Source: Paraburkholderia dilworthii
Lineage (GTDB): Bacteria > Pseudomonadota > Gammaproteobacteria > Burkholderiales > Burkholderiaceae
Direction: 5' to 3'
Length of the DNA stretch: 64,000 bases
NCBI RefSeq assembly: GCF_000472525.1
Contig: NZ_AWZT01000011.1
Location: 1 to 64,000, forward strand
Shown here: positions 52,327 through 62,940 of the stretch, one piece after another
Layout of the letters: each line of letters begins with the position of its first letter
Position numbering within the stretch: the first letter of the stretch is position 1
The notes under the pieces: generated by a model
Told to the model about the DNA's origin: nothing
Databases searched by the model: none
What the model saw: the letters and a program-made list of their open reading frames with translations, nothing else
Position numbers and translations under genes: made by a program

Positions 52327-53048
52327 TCTCTATCAAGAATGTTTCGAAGTGGTACGGCCAGTTTCAGGTGCTGACGGACTGCACGACGGAAGTCAAAAAG
52401 GGTGAAGTGGTCGTGGTGTGCGGGCCGTCGGGTTCGGGCAAGTCCACGCTGATCAAGACCGTCAATGGCCTCGAGCCGTTTCAGAAGGGCGAGATCGTCA
52501 TCAACGGCCAATCGCTGACCGACAAGAAAACCAATCTGTCGAAGCTGCGTTCGAAGGTCGGCATGGTGTTCCAGCACTTCGAACTGTTCCCGCATCTGTC
52601 GATCGTGCAAAACCTTACCCTCGCGCAGATCAAGGTGCTCGGCCGCTCGAAGGACGAAGCGTCGGCGAAGGGCCTGAAGCTGCTCGATCGCGTCGGTCTG
52701 CGCGCGCACGCTGACAAATTCCCGGGACAGTTGTCGGGCGGTCAGCAGCAGCGTGTGGCGATTGCCCGCGCGTTGTCGATGGATCCGATCGCGATGCTGT
52801 TCGACGAACCCACGTCGGCACTCGACCCGGAAATGATCAATGAAGTGCTCGATGTGATGGTCGAACTCGCGCAGGAAGGCATGACCATGATGTGCGTGAC
52901 GCACGAAATGGGCTTTGCGAAGAAGGTCGCGCATCGCGTGATCTTCATGGACAAGGGCTTGATCGTCGAAGACGACCGCAAGGACGACTTCTTCGATAAT
53001 CCGAAGTCGGATCGCGCGAAGGATTTTCTCGCGAAGATTTTGCACTGA
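52323..53048 (+). CDS. gltL: Glutamate/aspartate ABC transporter ATP-binding protein
   Basis: A 241-residue polar amino acid importer ATPase. Walker A is [12 protein letters not shown], the signature is [15 protein letters not shown], Walker B is [13 protein letters not shown] and the switch histidine is in [12 protein letters not shown]. The ATG overlaps the stop of gltK (ATGA). Last gene of gltIJKL, followed by a terminator. Confidence 0.95.
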   Translation: MISIKNVSKWYGQFQVLTDCTTEVKKGEVVVVCGPSGSGKSTLIKTVNGLEPFQKGEIVINGQSLTDKKTNLSKLRSKVGMVFQHFELFPHLSIVQNLTLAQIKVLGRSKDEASAKGLKLLDRVGLRAHADKFPGQLSGGQQQRVAIARALSMDPIAMLFDEPTSALDPEMINEVLDVMVELAQEGMTMMCVTHEMGFAKKVAHRVIFMDKGLIVEDDRKDDFFDNPKSDRAKDFLAKILH

Positions 53049-53107
53049 AGCCAGGAAGCGCGGCGGGTCTCGTGTGCGATTTTTTCCCGCCAGTGCGCCA
53101 ACGAAAT

Positions 53108-53134
53108 GCCGCTCGAAAGAGCGGCTTTTTTATT
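53108..53134 (+). terminator. Intrinsic terminator of gltIJKL
   Basis: Stem GCCGCTC/GAGCGGC (53108-53114 with 53119-53125) closed by a GAAA tetraloop, then TTTTTTATT. Confidence 0.88.
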
Positions 53135-53159
53135 GCTGAAGCGCTGCTATGCCGCGTGC

Positions 53160-54098
53160 TCAGGACTCGAACGCTGCGGCATCGTCCGCCGCTTCCAGAT
53201 CGACCTCTGCCCGCGACACGGCGGGTGTGGCCGAGACCGAAGCCGCTATCGTGCTCGTCGAAGCGGACGCATCGAGAGTCGGATTGCGCAGCTTCTCCAG
53301 CACCGACGCTGGCACAGGCACATTGACGCGGCCGATTACGTCGCCGTGCTGGAACATCATCAGGTCGCCGGGTTCGAACGCGGTCCACACTTCGTTGTCG
53401 GTCAGCGGCTGGGTTGCGATCACAGCGACGCGGTCTTCCGGCGTCGTGTACTTTGCAAAGTCGATCGAGACGTCGGCATCGACCAGATGCGCGGTGGAAA
53501 ACGGCCAGCACCGCACGATGTAATGCAGATGCGTCGAGCAATGCGCGAACAGAGCCTGGCCGTTGGACATCAGGAAGTTGAACACGCCGAACCGCGTGAT
53601 CTCGCGCGTGAGCGTTTCAAGCGCGGCGAACAGTTCGTTGAGTGGCGGTTGTTGCGCGCCCGGAAATGCCTTGCGCAAACCTTCCAGCAGCGCGCAGAAA
53701 GCGAGCTCGCTGTCGGTCGTGCCCACGGGCTGATAGACCCCACTGAATACCGGCGAATAGTCCTTGAGATCGCCGTTGTGCGCGAAGATCCAGTGGCGGC
53801 CCCACAGTTCGCGCATGAACGGATGGCAGTTTTCCAGCAGGATGTGCCCTTGCGTCGCCTTCCGAATATGCGCGATGGTGTTCTTCGACTTGATCGGATA
53901 GCGCTTGACCATCTCGGCAATCGGCGAGGTGGCCGACGATTGATGGTCGATGAACAGGCGGCACGCTTTGTCTTCAAAGAAGGCGATGCCCCAGCCGTCG
54001 GCATGGTGATCGGTGACGCCGCCGCGCGCCGCAAAGCCGGTGAACGAGAACGTGACGTCCGTCGGCGCGGCGCAGTTCATTCCGAGAAGTTGGCACAT
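53160..54098 (-). CDS. Class II glutamine amidotransferase (YafJ/DUG3-like)
   Basis: A 312-residue Ntn-hydrolase glutaminase domain with no synthetase part. The nucleophile is Cys2 in MCQLLGMNC once Met1 is removed, which fixes the start at 54098. HADGWGIAFFED, IRKATQG and FAHNGDL are the active-site and glutamine-binding blocks. YafJ-like stand-alone amidotransferases have no settled physiological role; relatives (DUG3, EgtC) act on gamma-glutamyl peptides. The last 40 residues are an Ala/Ser/Thr-rich tail. It converges on gltL. Confidence 0.88.
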   Translation of the reverse strand: MCQLLGMNCAAPTDVTFSFTGFAARGGVTDHHADGWGIAFFEDKACRLFIDHQSSATSPIAEMVKRYPIKSKNTIAHIRKATQGHILLENCHPFMRELWGRHWIFAHNGDLKDYSPVFSGVYQPVGTTDSELAFCALLEGLRKAFPGAQQPPLNELFAALETLTREITRFGVFNFLMSNGQALFAHCSTHLHYIVRCWPFSTAHLVDADVSIDFAKYTTPEDRVAVIATQPLTDNEVWTAFEPGDLMMFQHGDVIGRVNVPVPASVLEKLRNPTLDASASTSTIAASVSATPAVSRAEVDLEAADDAAAFES

Positions 54099-54297
54099 GT
54101 TGCGGTTAAGCCTGTGAACGGGCGAGCCGTTACAATGATGATTTTCCAAGCATATCACCGAGCCATAAACGCCAAATAGCAAAATTGACGTGTGTTCAGG
54201 CCGCAACACGACGGTTTGACCTCATCGTCGGCGTATTGCTCGCGCGTTTGTTCGCATTCGTCGCTGTCTCCCGTTTCGCTTTCGCTCTCCTCTCGCC

Positions 54298-55368
54298 ATG
54301 ACCGCTTCCAACGCTTCTCCTGACTCCCGCGACTCGATCACGCTCGCCCGCCCGGACGACTGGCATTTGCACGTCCGCGACGGCGCAATGCTTGCCGCTG
54401 TCTTGCCGGACACCGCGCGCCAGTTCGGACGCGCGATCATCATGCCGAACCTGAAGCCGCCGGTCACGACCACGGCGATGGCGCAGGCGTATCGCGAGCG
54501 GATCGTGGCCGCCATCCCGGCGGGCGCGAAGTTCGAGCCGCTGATGACGCTGTATCTGACCGACAACACGCCGCCCGACGAAATCCGCCGCGCGCGTGAA
54601 AGCGGTTTCGTCCACGGCGTGAAGCTGTATCCGGCCGGGGCGACGACAAACTCGGACGCGGGCGTCACCGACATTATGAAGTGCGCGAAAACGCTCGAAG
54701 TGATGCAGGAAACCGGCATGCCGCTCCTCGTGCATGGCGAAGTGACGGACTCGTCGATCGACCTGTTCGACCGCGAGAAGGTATTCATCGACCGGGTCAT
54801 GGCGCCGTTGCGCCGCGAGTTTCCGGCGCTGAAAGTGGTGTTCGAGCACATCACCACGAAGGACGCCGTCGATTACATCCGCGAAGCCGGCGTGACGCCC
54901 GATCTGTTGGGTGCGACGATCACCGCGCATCATCTGCTGTACAACCGGAACGCGATTTTCCAGGGCGGCATTCGCCCGCATTACTACTGTTTGCCTGTGC
55001 TCAAGCGTGAGACGCATCGCCTGGCGCTGGTCGAAGCGGCGAGCTCGGGCAATCCGCGCTTCTTCCTCGGCACCGACAGCGCGCCGCATCCGAAGGGTTT
55101 GAAGGAGCACGCTTGCGGCTGCGCGGGCTGCTATACGGCGCTGCACGCGCTCGAGTTATACACCGAGGCCTTCGACAAGGCCGGCGCGCTCGACAAGCTC
55201 GAAGGCTTTGCGAGCTTCTTCGGCGCGGACTTCTACGGTCTGCCGCGCAACGACGAAAAGGTCACGCTGCGTCGGGAGGAATGGACGCTGCCGGCCGAAC
55301 TGCCGGTTGGCGATACGCCGGTGGTGCCGCTGCGCGGCGGCGAGTCGATCGGTTGGCGGCTGGTGTGA
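54298..55368 (+). CDS. pyrC: Dihydroorotase
   Basis: A 356-residue class II zinc amidohydrolase closing carbamoyl-aspartate to dihydroorotate in pyrimidine synthesis. The first metal histidines are in [10 protein letters not shown], the carboxylated lysine in [13 protein letters not shown], the later His in VHGEVT and FEHITTK, and the catalytic aspartate in LGTDSAPHP. This matches E. coli PyrC (348 residues) rather than PyrX. It is followed 11 bp later by the DUF3025 gene in the same direction. Confidence 0.95.
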   Translation: MTASNASPDSRDSITLARPDDWHLHVRDGAMLAAVLPDTARQFGRAIIMPNLKPPVTTTAMAQAYRERIVAAIPAGAKFEPLMTLYLTDNTPPDEIRRARESGFVHGVKLYPAGATTNSDAGVTDIMKCAKTLEVMQETGMPLLVHGEVTDSSIDLFDREKVFIDRVMAPLRREFPALKVVFEHITTKDAVDYIREAGVTPDLLGATITAHHLLYNRNAIFQGGIRPHYYCLPVLKRETHRLALVEAASSGNPRFFLGTDSAPHPKGLKEHACGCAGCYTALHALELYTEAFDKAGALDKLEGFASFFGADFYGLPRNDEKVTLRREEWTLPAELPVGDTPVVPLRGGESIGWRLV

Positions 55369-55575
55369 GGCTGTGCTAGATGGAGAATGGCGCGGGCGCG
55401 AGTGTGAACGAGGGCGATGGCGAGGCGGCAAGTCTTCGTGCCGGAGCGGCGCTGGGCGTGGGCGCAGTTGCGGCGAGCGCTGCATATGCGCCGAGCGCAG
55501 GAAGTTCGGTGAGTGAAGGAAGTGTGCCGAATGCTGTGAGTGGTGTGGCTGCTGGAGGTGCTGGGACTGCTGCAA

Positions 55576-55692
55576 GTGCGGCAAGTGCGGCAAGTGCGGC
55601 AAGCGAAGCAGGTACAGCAGGTACAGCGGGTACAGCGGGTACAGCAGACCCAGCAGACCCAGCAGACCCAGCAGACCCAGCAGACCCAGCGA
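55576..55692 (+). repeat. Three successive 9-bp tandem repeat arrays inside a CDS
   Basis: GTGCGGCAA x3 (55576-55602), GTACAGCRG x4 (55612-55647) and ACCCAGCRR x5 (55648-55692). All units are 9 bp and keep the frame, giving SAA, GTA and DPA tripeptides. The three unit types share the CAGC/GCA core, so they probably arose by serial slippage. Confidence 0.95.
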
Positions 55693-56581
55693 TTGCGGCG
55701 ACAGGCGTCCAAGCAAACCCGCCGGCAATTGCCGCGACGCCCTCCGTGTGCGCAGATCCCACACGGTCATGCTTCGCAGCGATCGACTGGTCAAAGCCGT
55801 GGTTCACGCAATTTGCCGGACGCGGCGAGCGCTGGCAGCGGGCTGCGCTCACGAGTTACGCGGCCTTACTCGTCGAAATGAATGCCGATGCATGCGAGAC
55901 GCGCCAGACGACAGGCCGCGGTCAGCGTCTCGCGTTCATTGCACAGGACGAATTGCCGCTCGGCGCCGCCTACGAGGCGCACATCGCGTCAACCGGCTGC
56001 GTTCCAACACGCCACAATCTGCACGACTTTTTCAACGCGTCGATGTGGTTCGCCTTTCCGTGCATCAAGGCGGCGCTCAACGTGCGGCAGTCGGCGGCAA
56101 TCGACCTGCTGGGCGTCGGGCCGACGCGCGGCGGCGTGCGCGATGCGCTGACTCTTTTCGACGAGAATGCGCTCCTGTTCGCGTGCGCCGATCCGGGCTT
56201 GAGCGCCGCGCTGCGAGCCTTCGACTGGCAAACGCTGTTCGTCCAGCGACGCGACGCCTGGGGCTCGATCTGCGAAGTCCGCTGCTTCGGCCATGCGCTG
56301 CTGGAAAAGCTGATGGCGCCGTTCAAAGCCTGCACGGGGCATGCATGGATCGTCGATGTGCCATCGGCCTACTTCAAATGGGACGCCGCTGCACGCGACG
56401 CGTGGCTGGACGCCGCCGTCAGCGCCGCTTTGCTGAACACCGACTTCCTGACGAGCCGCCTGTTCGCGCCACTCCCGGTGCTGGGAATTCCCGGCTGGTG
56501 GCCCGACAACGAGGCGCCGGACTTCTACGACGACAAATCCGTATTCCGCTCCGGCCGGCGCGCAGATGCTAAAATCGGCGC

Positions 56582-57003
<422 letters not shown>

Positions 57004-57007
57004 ACAA

Positions 57008-57047
57008 AAAAATGCCGGCGTCTTTTCGGGACGCCGGCATTTTTGTT
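57008..57047 (+). terminator. Intrinsic terminator of rnpB
   Basis: A 15-bp stem (57008-57022 with 57030-57044), loop TTTTCGG, T-run on the plus strand and A-run upstream, so it may also end osmC from the other side. Confidence 0.9.
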
Positions 57048-57112
57048 CTTGCGTGCGGGGCTTCAGTTAAGACCGCCGCTGCGGTGTACGCTCGCGCCGT
57101 CGAACCATGCGC

Positions 57113-57535
57113 TCATTTCGCTACGATATCGAACGAGTGCGTCAGTTCGGCTGTTTTCGCGATCATGATCGAAGCCGAGCAATATTTGTCGTGCGACAGG
57201 TTGATCGCGCGCTCCACGGTGGCCGGGTTCAGATTCTTGCCGGTCACGGTGAAGTGAAAGTGAATCTTGGTGAACACTTTCGGATCTTCGCTGGCGCGCT
57301 CGGCTTTCAGCGTCACGGAGCAGCCGGCAATTTCCTGGCGGCTTTTCTTCAGGATCATCACGACGTCGTAGGCGGTGCAGCCGCCCGTGCCGAGCAAAAC
57401 CATTTCCATCGGACGCGGCGCGAGATTACGGCCGCCGCCTTCGGGCGCGCCATCCATCGCGACCAGATGGCCGCTGCCCGTCTCGGCCGCAAACGCCATC
57501 CCGTCTTGCCCCATCCAGCTTACTTTGCATTCCAT
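57113..57535 (-). CDS. OsmC/YhfA-family protein
   Basis: A 140-residue OsmC-superfamily protein. The two redox cysteines are C53 (GTGGCTAYDVV) and C119 (HDKYCSAS), as in the hydroperoxide-reducing members. The sequence is closer to YhfA-type than to Ohr, which has a VCP motif. ATG 57535 is chosen because GGAG lies 7 bp before it; GTG 57547 is in frame. It probably protects against organic peroxides, but the YhfA branch is not well characterised. It converges on rnpB. Confidence 0.88.
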   Translation of the reverse strand: MECKVSWMGQDGMAFAAETGSGHLVAMDGAPEGGGRNLAPRPMEMVLLGTGGCTAYDVVMILKKSRQEIAGCSVTLKAERASEDPKVFTKIHFHFTVTGKNLNPATVERAINLSHDKYCSASIMIAKTAELTHSFDIVAK

Positions 57536-57827
57536 GCTGTGCTCCACCGCGCTTCGCTATGTCGAGACGGCATTGTAGCCCGGCGATCCGGTGTCCGCCC
57601 GAGGCGCCTCCCAGCCGGAATTATGCGAAACCGCGGGTTGCGTGTTGCAGCGCGGCATATTGCGGTTGATGGCGAAAGGACGGAACTTTTAGGGGTTTTG
57701 CTCTAGTCGCGCCAGCGGCGCCGTCACTAGAAGCGCGCCAGCGTTGATTCGTGACGTTAGCGCACAACCCTATCGCGTTCCGTCTGCAACTCGCATTATG
57801 AAACTGCATTTCACATTGCAAAGGTTC

Positions 57828-57856
57828 TTGCGTTGCACAAGGATGCTTCATATAAT
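57828..57856 (+). promoter_or_regulatory. Sigma-70-type promoter of the small RNA candidate
   Basis: TTGCGT (57828-57833), 17-bp spacer, perfect TATAAT (57851-57856). Transcription would begin near 57863. No protein-coding frame starts downstream before the terminator. Confidence 0.65.
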
Positions 57857-57862
57857 TGCGTC

Positions 57863-57950
57863 ATCGGTTGCCGCAGTGCGCAACCTCCGCTGTCTCCTCC
57901 ACCTCCTCCTTTGGTGGATTAAACCCGAACCACTTGTTCGGGTTTTTTTT
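57863..57950 (+). ncRNA. Candidate small RNA with CCUCC (anti-Shine-Dalgarno) motifs
   Basis: About 88 nt bounded by a strong promoter and a strong terminator. Three hairpins are visible: GGTTGC/GCAACC in 57867-57885, then TCCACC/GGTGGA (57898-57903 with 57913-57918) that shows TCCTCCTTT in its loop, then the terminator. CCTCC-like strings also lie between the hairpins (57884-57900). Such C-rich loops pair with ribosome binding sites in CcsR-type and other riboregulators; that is analogy. No open frame with a ribosome binding site is present. It sits upstream of rplM in the same direction. Confidence 0.65.
57921..57950 (+). terminator. Intrinsic terminator of the small RNA candidate
   Basis: A 10-bp perfect stem AAACCCGAAC/GTTCGGGTTT (57921-57930 with 57936-57945), loop CACTT, then five more T. 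osmC reads in the other direction and ends at 57113, so no known gene but the small RNA uses it. Confidence 0.88.
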
Positions 57951-58014
57951 CGCCCACGCCTTACGCGCTCCGAAGGCCGATTTTGAGCGGCCTTCAGCGT
58001 CAGTTCCGCACATT

Positions 58015-58044
58015 TTGACTTGACCTCGTAAATTCCTTTATAAT
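58015..58044 (+). promoter_or_regulatory. Promoter of rplM-rpsI
   Basis: TTGACT (58015-58020), 18-bp spacer, perfect TATAAT (58039-58044). The leader from about 58051 to 58163 is 110 nt long. It might carry ribosomal autoregulation, but I see no known motif. Confidence 0.7.
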
Positions 58045-58163
58045 TCAGGGCTTTTCCGCATTCGCGCCCGCGGAGGAAGAACAGGGAGAGCCTGCACGCG
58101 CCTCGATGCGCACACTACAAGCAGGAAAAACACATTGGGCGCAGCAATTTTTTTGGATCGATC

Positions 58164-58592
58164 ATGAAGACGTTTTCCGCAAAAGCCCATGAGGTGACGC
58201 GCGAATGGTACGTGATTGACGCGACGGATAAGGTTCTCGGGCGTGTCGCCAGCGAAGTGGCACACCGTCTTCGCGGCAAGCACAAGCCTGAATTCACTCC
58301 CCACGTCGACACCGGTGATTTCATCATCGTTATCAACGCCGGCAAGCTGAAGGTCACGGGCAACAAGGCTACTGACAAGAAGTACTATCGCCACTCGGGC
58401 TACCCGGGCGGTATCTATGAAACGACGTTCGGCAAGATGCAGGAACGCTTCCCGGGCCGTGCGCTCGAGAAAGCGGTCAAGGGCATGCTGCCGAAGGGCC
58501 CGCTCGGCTACGCGATGATCAAGAAGCTGAAGGTCTACGCTGAAGCAACGCATCCGCATTCGGCGCAACAGCCGAAAGCGCTCGAGATCTAA
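58164..58592 (+). CDS. rplM: 50S ribosomal protein L13
   Basis: A 142-residue ribosomal protein of the large subunit, binding 23S rRNA early in assembly. Length is identical to E. coli L13, and [25 protein letters not shown] and [12 protein letters not shown] are diagnostic. It is followed 11 bp later by rpsI, the invariant bacterial pair. Confidence 0.98.
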   Translation: MKTFSAKAHEVTREWYVIDATDKVLGRVASEVAHRLRGKHKPEFTPHVDTGDFIIVINAGKLKVTGNKATDKKYYRHSGYPGGIYETTFGKMQERFPGRALEKAVKGMLPKGPLGYAMIKKLKVYAEATHPHSAQQPKALEI

Positions 58593-58603
58593 GGGGAGCC
58601 CAC

Positions 58604-58996
58604 ATGATCGGTAACTGGAATTACGGCACGGGCCGCCGCAAGAGCGCCGTCGCACGTGTGTTCATCAAGGCAGGCAAGGGCGATATCGTTGTCAACGGCA
58701 AGCCCATCGCCGATTACTTCTCGCGCGAAACGTCGCTGATGATCGTGCGTCAGCCGCTGGAACTCACGAACCACGGCGTCACGTTCGACATCAAGGTCAA
58801 CGTGACGGGTGGCGGTGAAACGGGTCAGGCCGGTGCGGTTCGCCACGGCATCACCCGCGCGCTGATGGACTACGACGCAACGTTGAAGCCGGAACTGTCG
58901 AAGGCTGGCTTTGTCACGCGTGACGCGCGTGAAGTCGAACGTAAGAAGGTCGGCTTCCACAAGGCACGTCGCAGGAAGCAATTCTCGAAGCGTTAA
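58604..58996 (+). CDS. rpsI: 30S ribosomal protein S9
   Basis: A 130-residue small-subunit protein whose C-terminal tail (RRRKQFSKR) reaches the P-site t[20 protein letters not shown] and [15 protein letters not shown] are family blocks. AAGGGGAG precedes the ATG. It is co-transcribed with rplM and followed by a terminator. Confidence 0.98.
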   Translation: MIGNWNYGTGRRKSAVARVFIKAGKGDIVVNGKPIADYFSRETSLMIVRQPLELTNHGVTFDIKVNVTGGGETGQAGAVRHGITRALMDYDATLKPELSKAGFVTRDAREVERKKVGFHKARRRKQFSKR

Positions 58997-59037
58997 TCGC
59001 TTTGGGTGCGAACCGGCTCTTGGGGCTGGAACGCAGC

Positions 59038-59075
59038 AAAAGCCGCCAACGCTGTCGCGAAGGCGGCTTTTTTTA
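59038..59075 (+). terminator. Intrinsic terminator of rplM-rpsI
   Basis: Stem AAAAGCCGCC/GGCGGCTTTT (59038-59047 with 59062-59071), loop of 14 nt, then more T. Confidence 0.85.
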
Positions 59076-59272
59076 TGGCTGGCGGCGGCTGGTCGATGGT
59101 GACCCGACGAATCGGCCGCCACTGAAAGCCGCTTTGCACCAGGGGCGGCGCGACGGCGCGCGGGAGCCCGCGTCGAACGGGTTTGCTGTAAGAACCCATT
59201 GATTTTGTGGGCTTCGGCACGATATTGAGATCAGCCCTACAATAGCGGTTAGAAGCTTTCTGGAGAGTTCGA

Positions 59273-59638
59273 ATGAACGCAGTCACCGATACACCCGTGA
59301 CCGAGATGCCCGCCCCCTTCGTTTTTACCGACGCAGCGGCTGACAAGGTCAAGCAACTAATCGAAGAAGAAGGCAATGCGGACCTGAAACTGCGCGTTTT
59401 CGTGCAGGGCGGCGGCTGCTCGGGCTTCCAATACGGCTTTACGTTCGACGAAGCCGTCAACGAAGACGACACCGTCATGAACAAGAGCGGCGTGCAGCTG
59501 CTGATCGACTCTATGAGCTACCAGTATCTGGTCGGCGCTGAGATCGACTACAAGGACGACATCAACGGCGCGCAGTTTGTGATCAAGAACCCGAACGCGA
59601 CTACGACCTGCGGTTGCGGTTCGTCATTCTCGGTCTGA
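59273..59638 (+). CDS. erpA: Iron-sulfur cluster insertion protein ErpA
   Basis: A 121-residue A-type carrier that hands Fe-S clusters to apo-proteins. The three cluster cysteines are C49 ([11 protein letters not shown]), C113 and C115 ([12 protein letters not shown]). The length and early MPAPFVFTD fit ErpA rather than IscA or SufA. Strong AGGTTAGAAGC leader is absent, but TGGAGAG precedes the ATG. The rpsI-erpA neighbourhood is typical of betaproteobacteria. Confidence 0.95.
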
Positions 59639-59667
59639 TAGCCGGGTAGAAGAAGCATTGCGAAGGA

Positions 59668-59690
59668 ACGGGGCCTCGGCCCCGTCTTCT
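59668..59690 (+). terminator. Probable terminator of erpA
   Basis: An 8-bp stem ACGGGGCC/GGCCCCGT (59668-59675 with 59678-59685) with a two-base loop, followed by CTTCT. The T-run is weak. Confidence 0.55.
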
Positions 59691-59764
59691 ATTGCGTGCC
59701 CGAGCCGACGATACGCACGCGCACGCAACCAACGCGGCCCCCGCTCGCTCAATGACAGCGTGCG

Positions 59765-60931
59765 TCAACTCGGGTAAATCGCTCCCAGCACACGCTCGGC
59801 GCTCGCGCCGGTAACGGCCGGCAAATTACCCGGCAGACGCGCGACGCAGCGCATCGCGAGCCACGCGAACGCGAGCGGCTCGACCTGGCTCGGCGGCACG
59901 CCGAGTGCGTCGGTGGTCATCACGGGCACGCCGCTTACGCCGCTGTCTTCCAGCGCCTCCTGTAACGCCTTCAGAATCTCCGGATTGCGCGCGCCGCCGC
60001 CGCAGACGTACACCGCCCGTGCGTCCGACGCGTGCCGTTCGATCTCGCGTGCGACCGTCACCGCAGTCAGCGCGACGAGCGTCGCCTGCACGTCGGCCGG
60101 CGCGAGCCCGCCGAACGGCCGCAGTTTGGCGTCGAGCCACTCGGCGTTGAACAGGTCGCGGCCCGTGCTTTTGGGCGGCTGTTGCGCGAAGAAGGGTTCG
60201 TCGAGCAGCGCGTTCAGCAGCGACCGGTCCACTTGGCCGCCCGCCGCGAAATGCCCGTTCTCGTCGAACGGTTTGCCGAGATGGCGCTGCGCCCACTCGT
60301 CGAGAAGCGCGTTCGCCGGCCCGCAATCGAAGCCGCGCACGCTGCCGGTCGCACTCAGGATCGTGATGTTGCTGATGCCGCCAAGGTTGCACACCACGCG
60401 CGTTTCGTCTTTCGCGCCGAACACCGTCGCGTGAAACGCCGGTACGAGCGGCGCGCCCTGGCCGCCGGCCGCGACGTCGCGGCTGCGGAAGTCGGCGATC
60501 ACGTCGATATGCATCATCTCGGCGAGCAGCGCGGGGTTGTTGATCTGCCGCGTATAGCCTTTCTCCGGCCGATGCCGCACCGTCTGTCCGTGCACGCCGA
60601 TCGCGCGCACTTCCGCGGCGGACACGTGGCAGCCGCGCAGCAGTTCGTGACAGCACACGGTGTAGCGCGTGGCGAGCGCGTTGGCGGCCAGCGCTTCACG
60701 TTCGATCTCGTTGTCGCCCGGTTGTTGCAGCGCGAACAACGCCTCGCGCAAGCCCGCCGCAAAACCGACGAACGCCTCGGCCAGCACGACGGGCGGCTCC
60801 CCCTCGGCGAACCGGACGGCTACGCCGTCCACACCGTCCATGCTCGTGCCGGACATCAATCCAAAGTAGACGCCGTCTGCGAGGTCTTGCGCCACGTTGC
60901 TGCTCCTGATGATGGTTCGTTGCTCATTCAT
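59765..60931 (-). CDS. anmK: Anhydro-N-acetylmuramic acid kinase
   Basis: A 388-residue ASKHA-fold kinase recycling anhydro-MurNAc from cell-wall turnover to MurNAc 6-phosphate. The phosphate motif [14 protein letters not shown] is near residue 24; [12 protein letters not shown] holds the catalytic region (IGSHGQT-type), and NLGGISNIT is the second phosphate motif. VCGGGARNP is near the C-terminus. It is convergent with erpA and divergent from tyrS; MurQ is not adjacent. Confidence 0.95.
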   Translation of the reverse strand: MNEQRTIIRSSNVAQDLADGVYFGLMSGTSMDGVDGVAVRFAEGEPPVVLAEAFVGFAAGLREALFALQQPGDNEIEREALAANALATRYTVCCHELLRGCHVSAAEVRAIGVHGQTVRHRPEKGYTRQINNPALLAEMMHIDVIADFRSRDVAAGGQGAPLVPAFHATVFGAKDETRVVCNLGGISNITILSATGSVRGFDCGPANALLDEWAQRHLGKPFDENGHFAAGGQVDRSLLNALLDEPFFAQQPPKSTGRDLFNAEWLDAKLRPFGGLAPADVQATLVALTAVTVAREIERHASDARAVYVCGGGARNPEILKALQEALEDSGVSGVPVMTTDALGVPPSQVEPLAFAWLAMRCVARLPGNLPAVTGASAERVLGAIYPS

Positions 60932-61122
60932 TGCCGCTTCTTTGCGAACGTTTTAGCAGATTATCGATGCAAGCGCGCTCGAATATGAAGTAGGGCGCGG
61001 TCCGCGGCACACCGCGTCGCGTGAAAATCCTGCACGCGCGGCGCGCTCCCGGCCCTGTCGGTGGGCGTGGCGGCACGCATCTATGGGACAATCTACTTTT
61101 TTCGCGACTTCAAGTTTCCAGC

Positions 61123-62373
61123 ATGAGCACCGAGTCCACCAAGCCTAACGCCGCCTCCGCCTTTCCGATCACTGACGAAGTCCGTCACGCGCTCGCCGTC
61201 ACGAAGCGGGGCGTCGACGAATTGCTGATCGAAGAAGAGTTCGCTCAAAAACTCGCGAAGAGCCAGGCGACCGGCACACCCCTGCGTATCAAGCTCGGGC
61301 TCGATCCGACCGCGCCCGACATCCATATCGGCCATACGGTCGTGCTGAACAAGATGCGTCAGTTGCAGGACCTCGGTCACACGGTGATTTTCCTGATCGG
61401 CGATTTCACTTCGCTGATCGGCGACCCGTCGGGCCGCAATGCCACGCGCCCGCCGCTCACCCGCGAGCAGATCGAATCGAACGCGAAGACGTATTTCGAA
61501 CAGGCCGCGCTCGTGCTCGACCGCGACAAGACGGAAATCCGCTACAACAGCGAATGGTCGATGCCGCTCGGCGCCGACGGCATGATCAAGCTCGCCTCGC
61601 GTTACACGGTGGCTCGGATTCTCGAGCGCGAGGATTTCACCAGGCGTTTCCAGAGCGGCGTGCCGATTTCGATCCACGAATTCCTATACCCGCTGATGCA
61701 GGGTTACGACTCGGTCGCGCTGAACGCCGACCTCGAACTGGGCGGCACGGATCAGAAGTTCAACCTGCTGGTCGGTCGCGAACTGCAAAAGCAATACGGC
61801 CAGGAGCAGCAGTGCATCCTGACCATGCCGCTGCTCGAAGGGCTCGACGGCGTCGAGAAGATGTCGAAGTCGAAGAACAATTACATCGGTATCAGCGAAA
61901 AGCCGACAGACATGTTCGGCAAGCTGATGAGCATTTCCGACACGCTGATGTGGCGTTACTTCGAACTGCTGTCGTTCCGTCCGATGGATGAAATCGCAGG
62001 CTTCAAAAAAGAGATTGAAGCCGGTCGCAATCCGCGTGATTTCAAGGTCATGCTGGGCCAGGAAATCGTCGCGCGTTTTCATTCGCCAGCCGACGCCGAG
62101 CGGGCGCTCGAAGACTTCAACCATCGCGCGAAGGGCGGCGTGCCGGACGACATCCCGGCGGTCACGCTCGCCGGCGCGCCGCTTGCCATCGGCCAGTTGC
62201 TCAAGCAGGCGAACCTCGTCCCGTCGACGAGCGAAGCATTGCGCAATATCGAACAGGGCGGCGTGAAGATCGACGGTGCGACGGTGTCCGACAAGGGCCT
62301 GAAGGTCGAGCCGGGCGAGTATGTCGTGCAGGTCGGCAAGCGCCGCTTTGCGCGCGTCACGCTCACTGCCTGA
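61123..62373 (+). CDS. tyrS: Tyrosyl-tRNA synthetase
   Basis: A 416-residue class I synthetase charging tRNA-Tyr, of the TyrRZ-like subtype (HIGHT/KMSKS). [15 protein letters not shown] is the HIGH region, [12 protein letters not shown] the KMSKS loop, and the last 65 residues are an S4-like RNA-binding domain ([14 protein letters not shown]). ATG 61123 starts the usual polar N-terminus; an in-frame ATG at 61021 is not conserved-looking. A TGGGACAATCTA -10-like element is at 61084-61095. Confidence 0.96.
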   Translation: MSTESTKPNAASAFPITDEVRHALAVTKRGVDELLIEEEFAQKLAKSQATGTPLRIKLGLDPTAPDIHIGHTVVLNKMRQLQDLGHTVIFLIGDFTSLIGDPSGRNATRPPLTREQIESNAKTYFEQAALVLDRDKTEIRYNSEWSMPLGADGMIKLASRYTVARILEREDFTRRFQSGVPISIHEFLYPLMQGYDSVALNADLELGGTDQKFNLLVGRELQKQYGQEQQCILTMPLLEGLDGVEKMSKSKNNYIGISEKPTDMFGKLMSISDTLMWRYFELLSFRPMDEIAGFKKEIEAGRNPRDFKVMLGQEIVARFHSPADAERALEDFNHRAKGGVPDDIPAVTLAGAPLAIGQLLKQANLVPSTSEALRNIEQGGVKIDGATVSDKGLKVEPGEYVVQVGKRRFARVTLTA

Positions 62374-62416
62374 GTGCACGTGCGATGAACCGGGTCTCGC
62401 ACTCAGAGCCTGCCCG

Positions 62417-62875
62417 ATGATCGCGCTGATCCAGCGCGTGCGGCGCGCCGAAGTGCGCGTGGCGGACCGCGTGACGGGCGCAATCGACGCCGGCCTGCTT
62501 GCACTCGTGTGCGCCGAGCGTGGCGACACCGAAGCCGCGGCCGAGCGGCTGCTCGCCAAGGTGCTCGGCTACCGCGTGTTCAGCGACGCCGCGGGCAAAA
62601 TGAACCTTTCTGTGCAGAACCTGGACGGCACCGGGCGCGCGGGCGGTCTGCTGCTGGTTTCGCAGTTCACGTTAGCCGCGGACACCAACAGCGGCTTGCG
62701 TCCGAGCTTCACGCCGGCCGCGCCGCCAGATGAAGGCAAGCGTCTGTTCGAATACTTTGTTTCGGCGGCGCGCGCGAAACATCCTGTCGTCGAGACGGGC
62801 GAATTCGGCGCCGACATGCAAGTGTCGCTCGTCAACGACGGGCCGGTCACGTTCTGGCTGCAGACTCACGCCTGA
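62417..62875 (+). CDS. dtd: D-aminoacyl-tRNA deacylase
   Basis: A 152-residue proofreading enzyme that removes D-amino acids (and glycine from tRNA-Ala) from t[20 protein letters not shown] carries the SQxT motif, and [11 protein letters not shown] near the end is the second family mark (NxGPVT), giving the cross-subunit Gly-cis-Pro site. It is 43 bp after tyrS, a sensible partnership because TyrRS mischarges D-Tyr. Confidence 0.95.
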   Translation: MIALIQRVRRAEVRVADRVTGAIDAGLLALVCAERGDTEAAAERLLAKVLGYRVFSDAAGKMNLSVQNLDGTGRAGGLLLVSQFTLAADTNSGLRPSFTPAAPPDEGKRLFEYFVSAARAKHPVVETGEFGADMQVSLVNDGPVTFWLQTHA

Positions 62876-62940
62876 GTGTCGCGCAGTTCTTGCGACAATA
62901 GCCGTTCGGCACAACCGGCGAACAGCGCCCACTGAATCCC

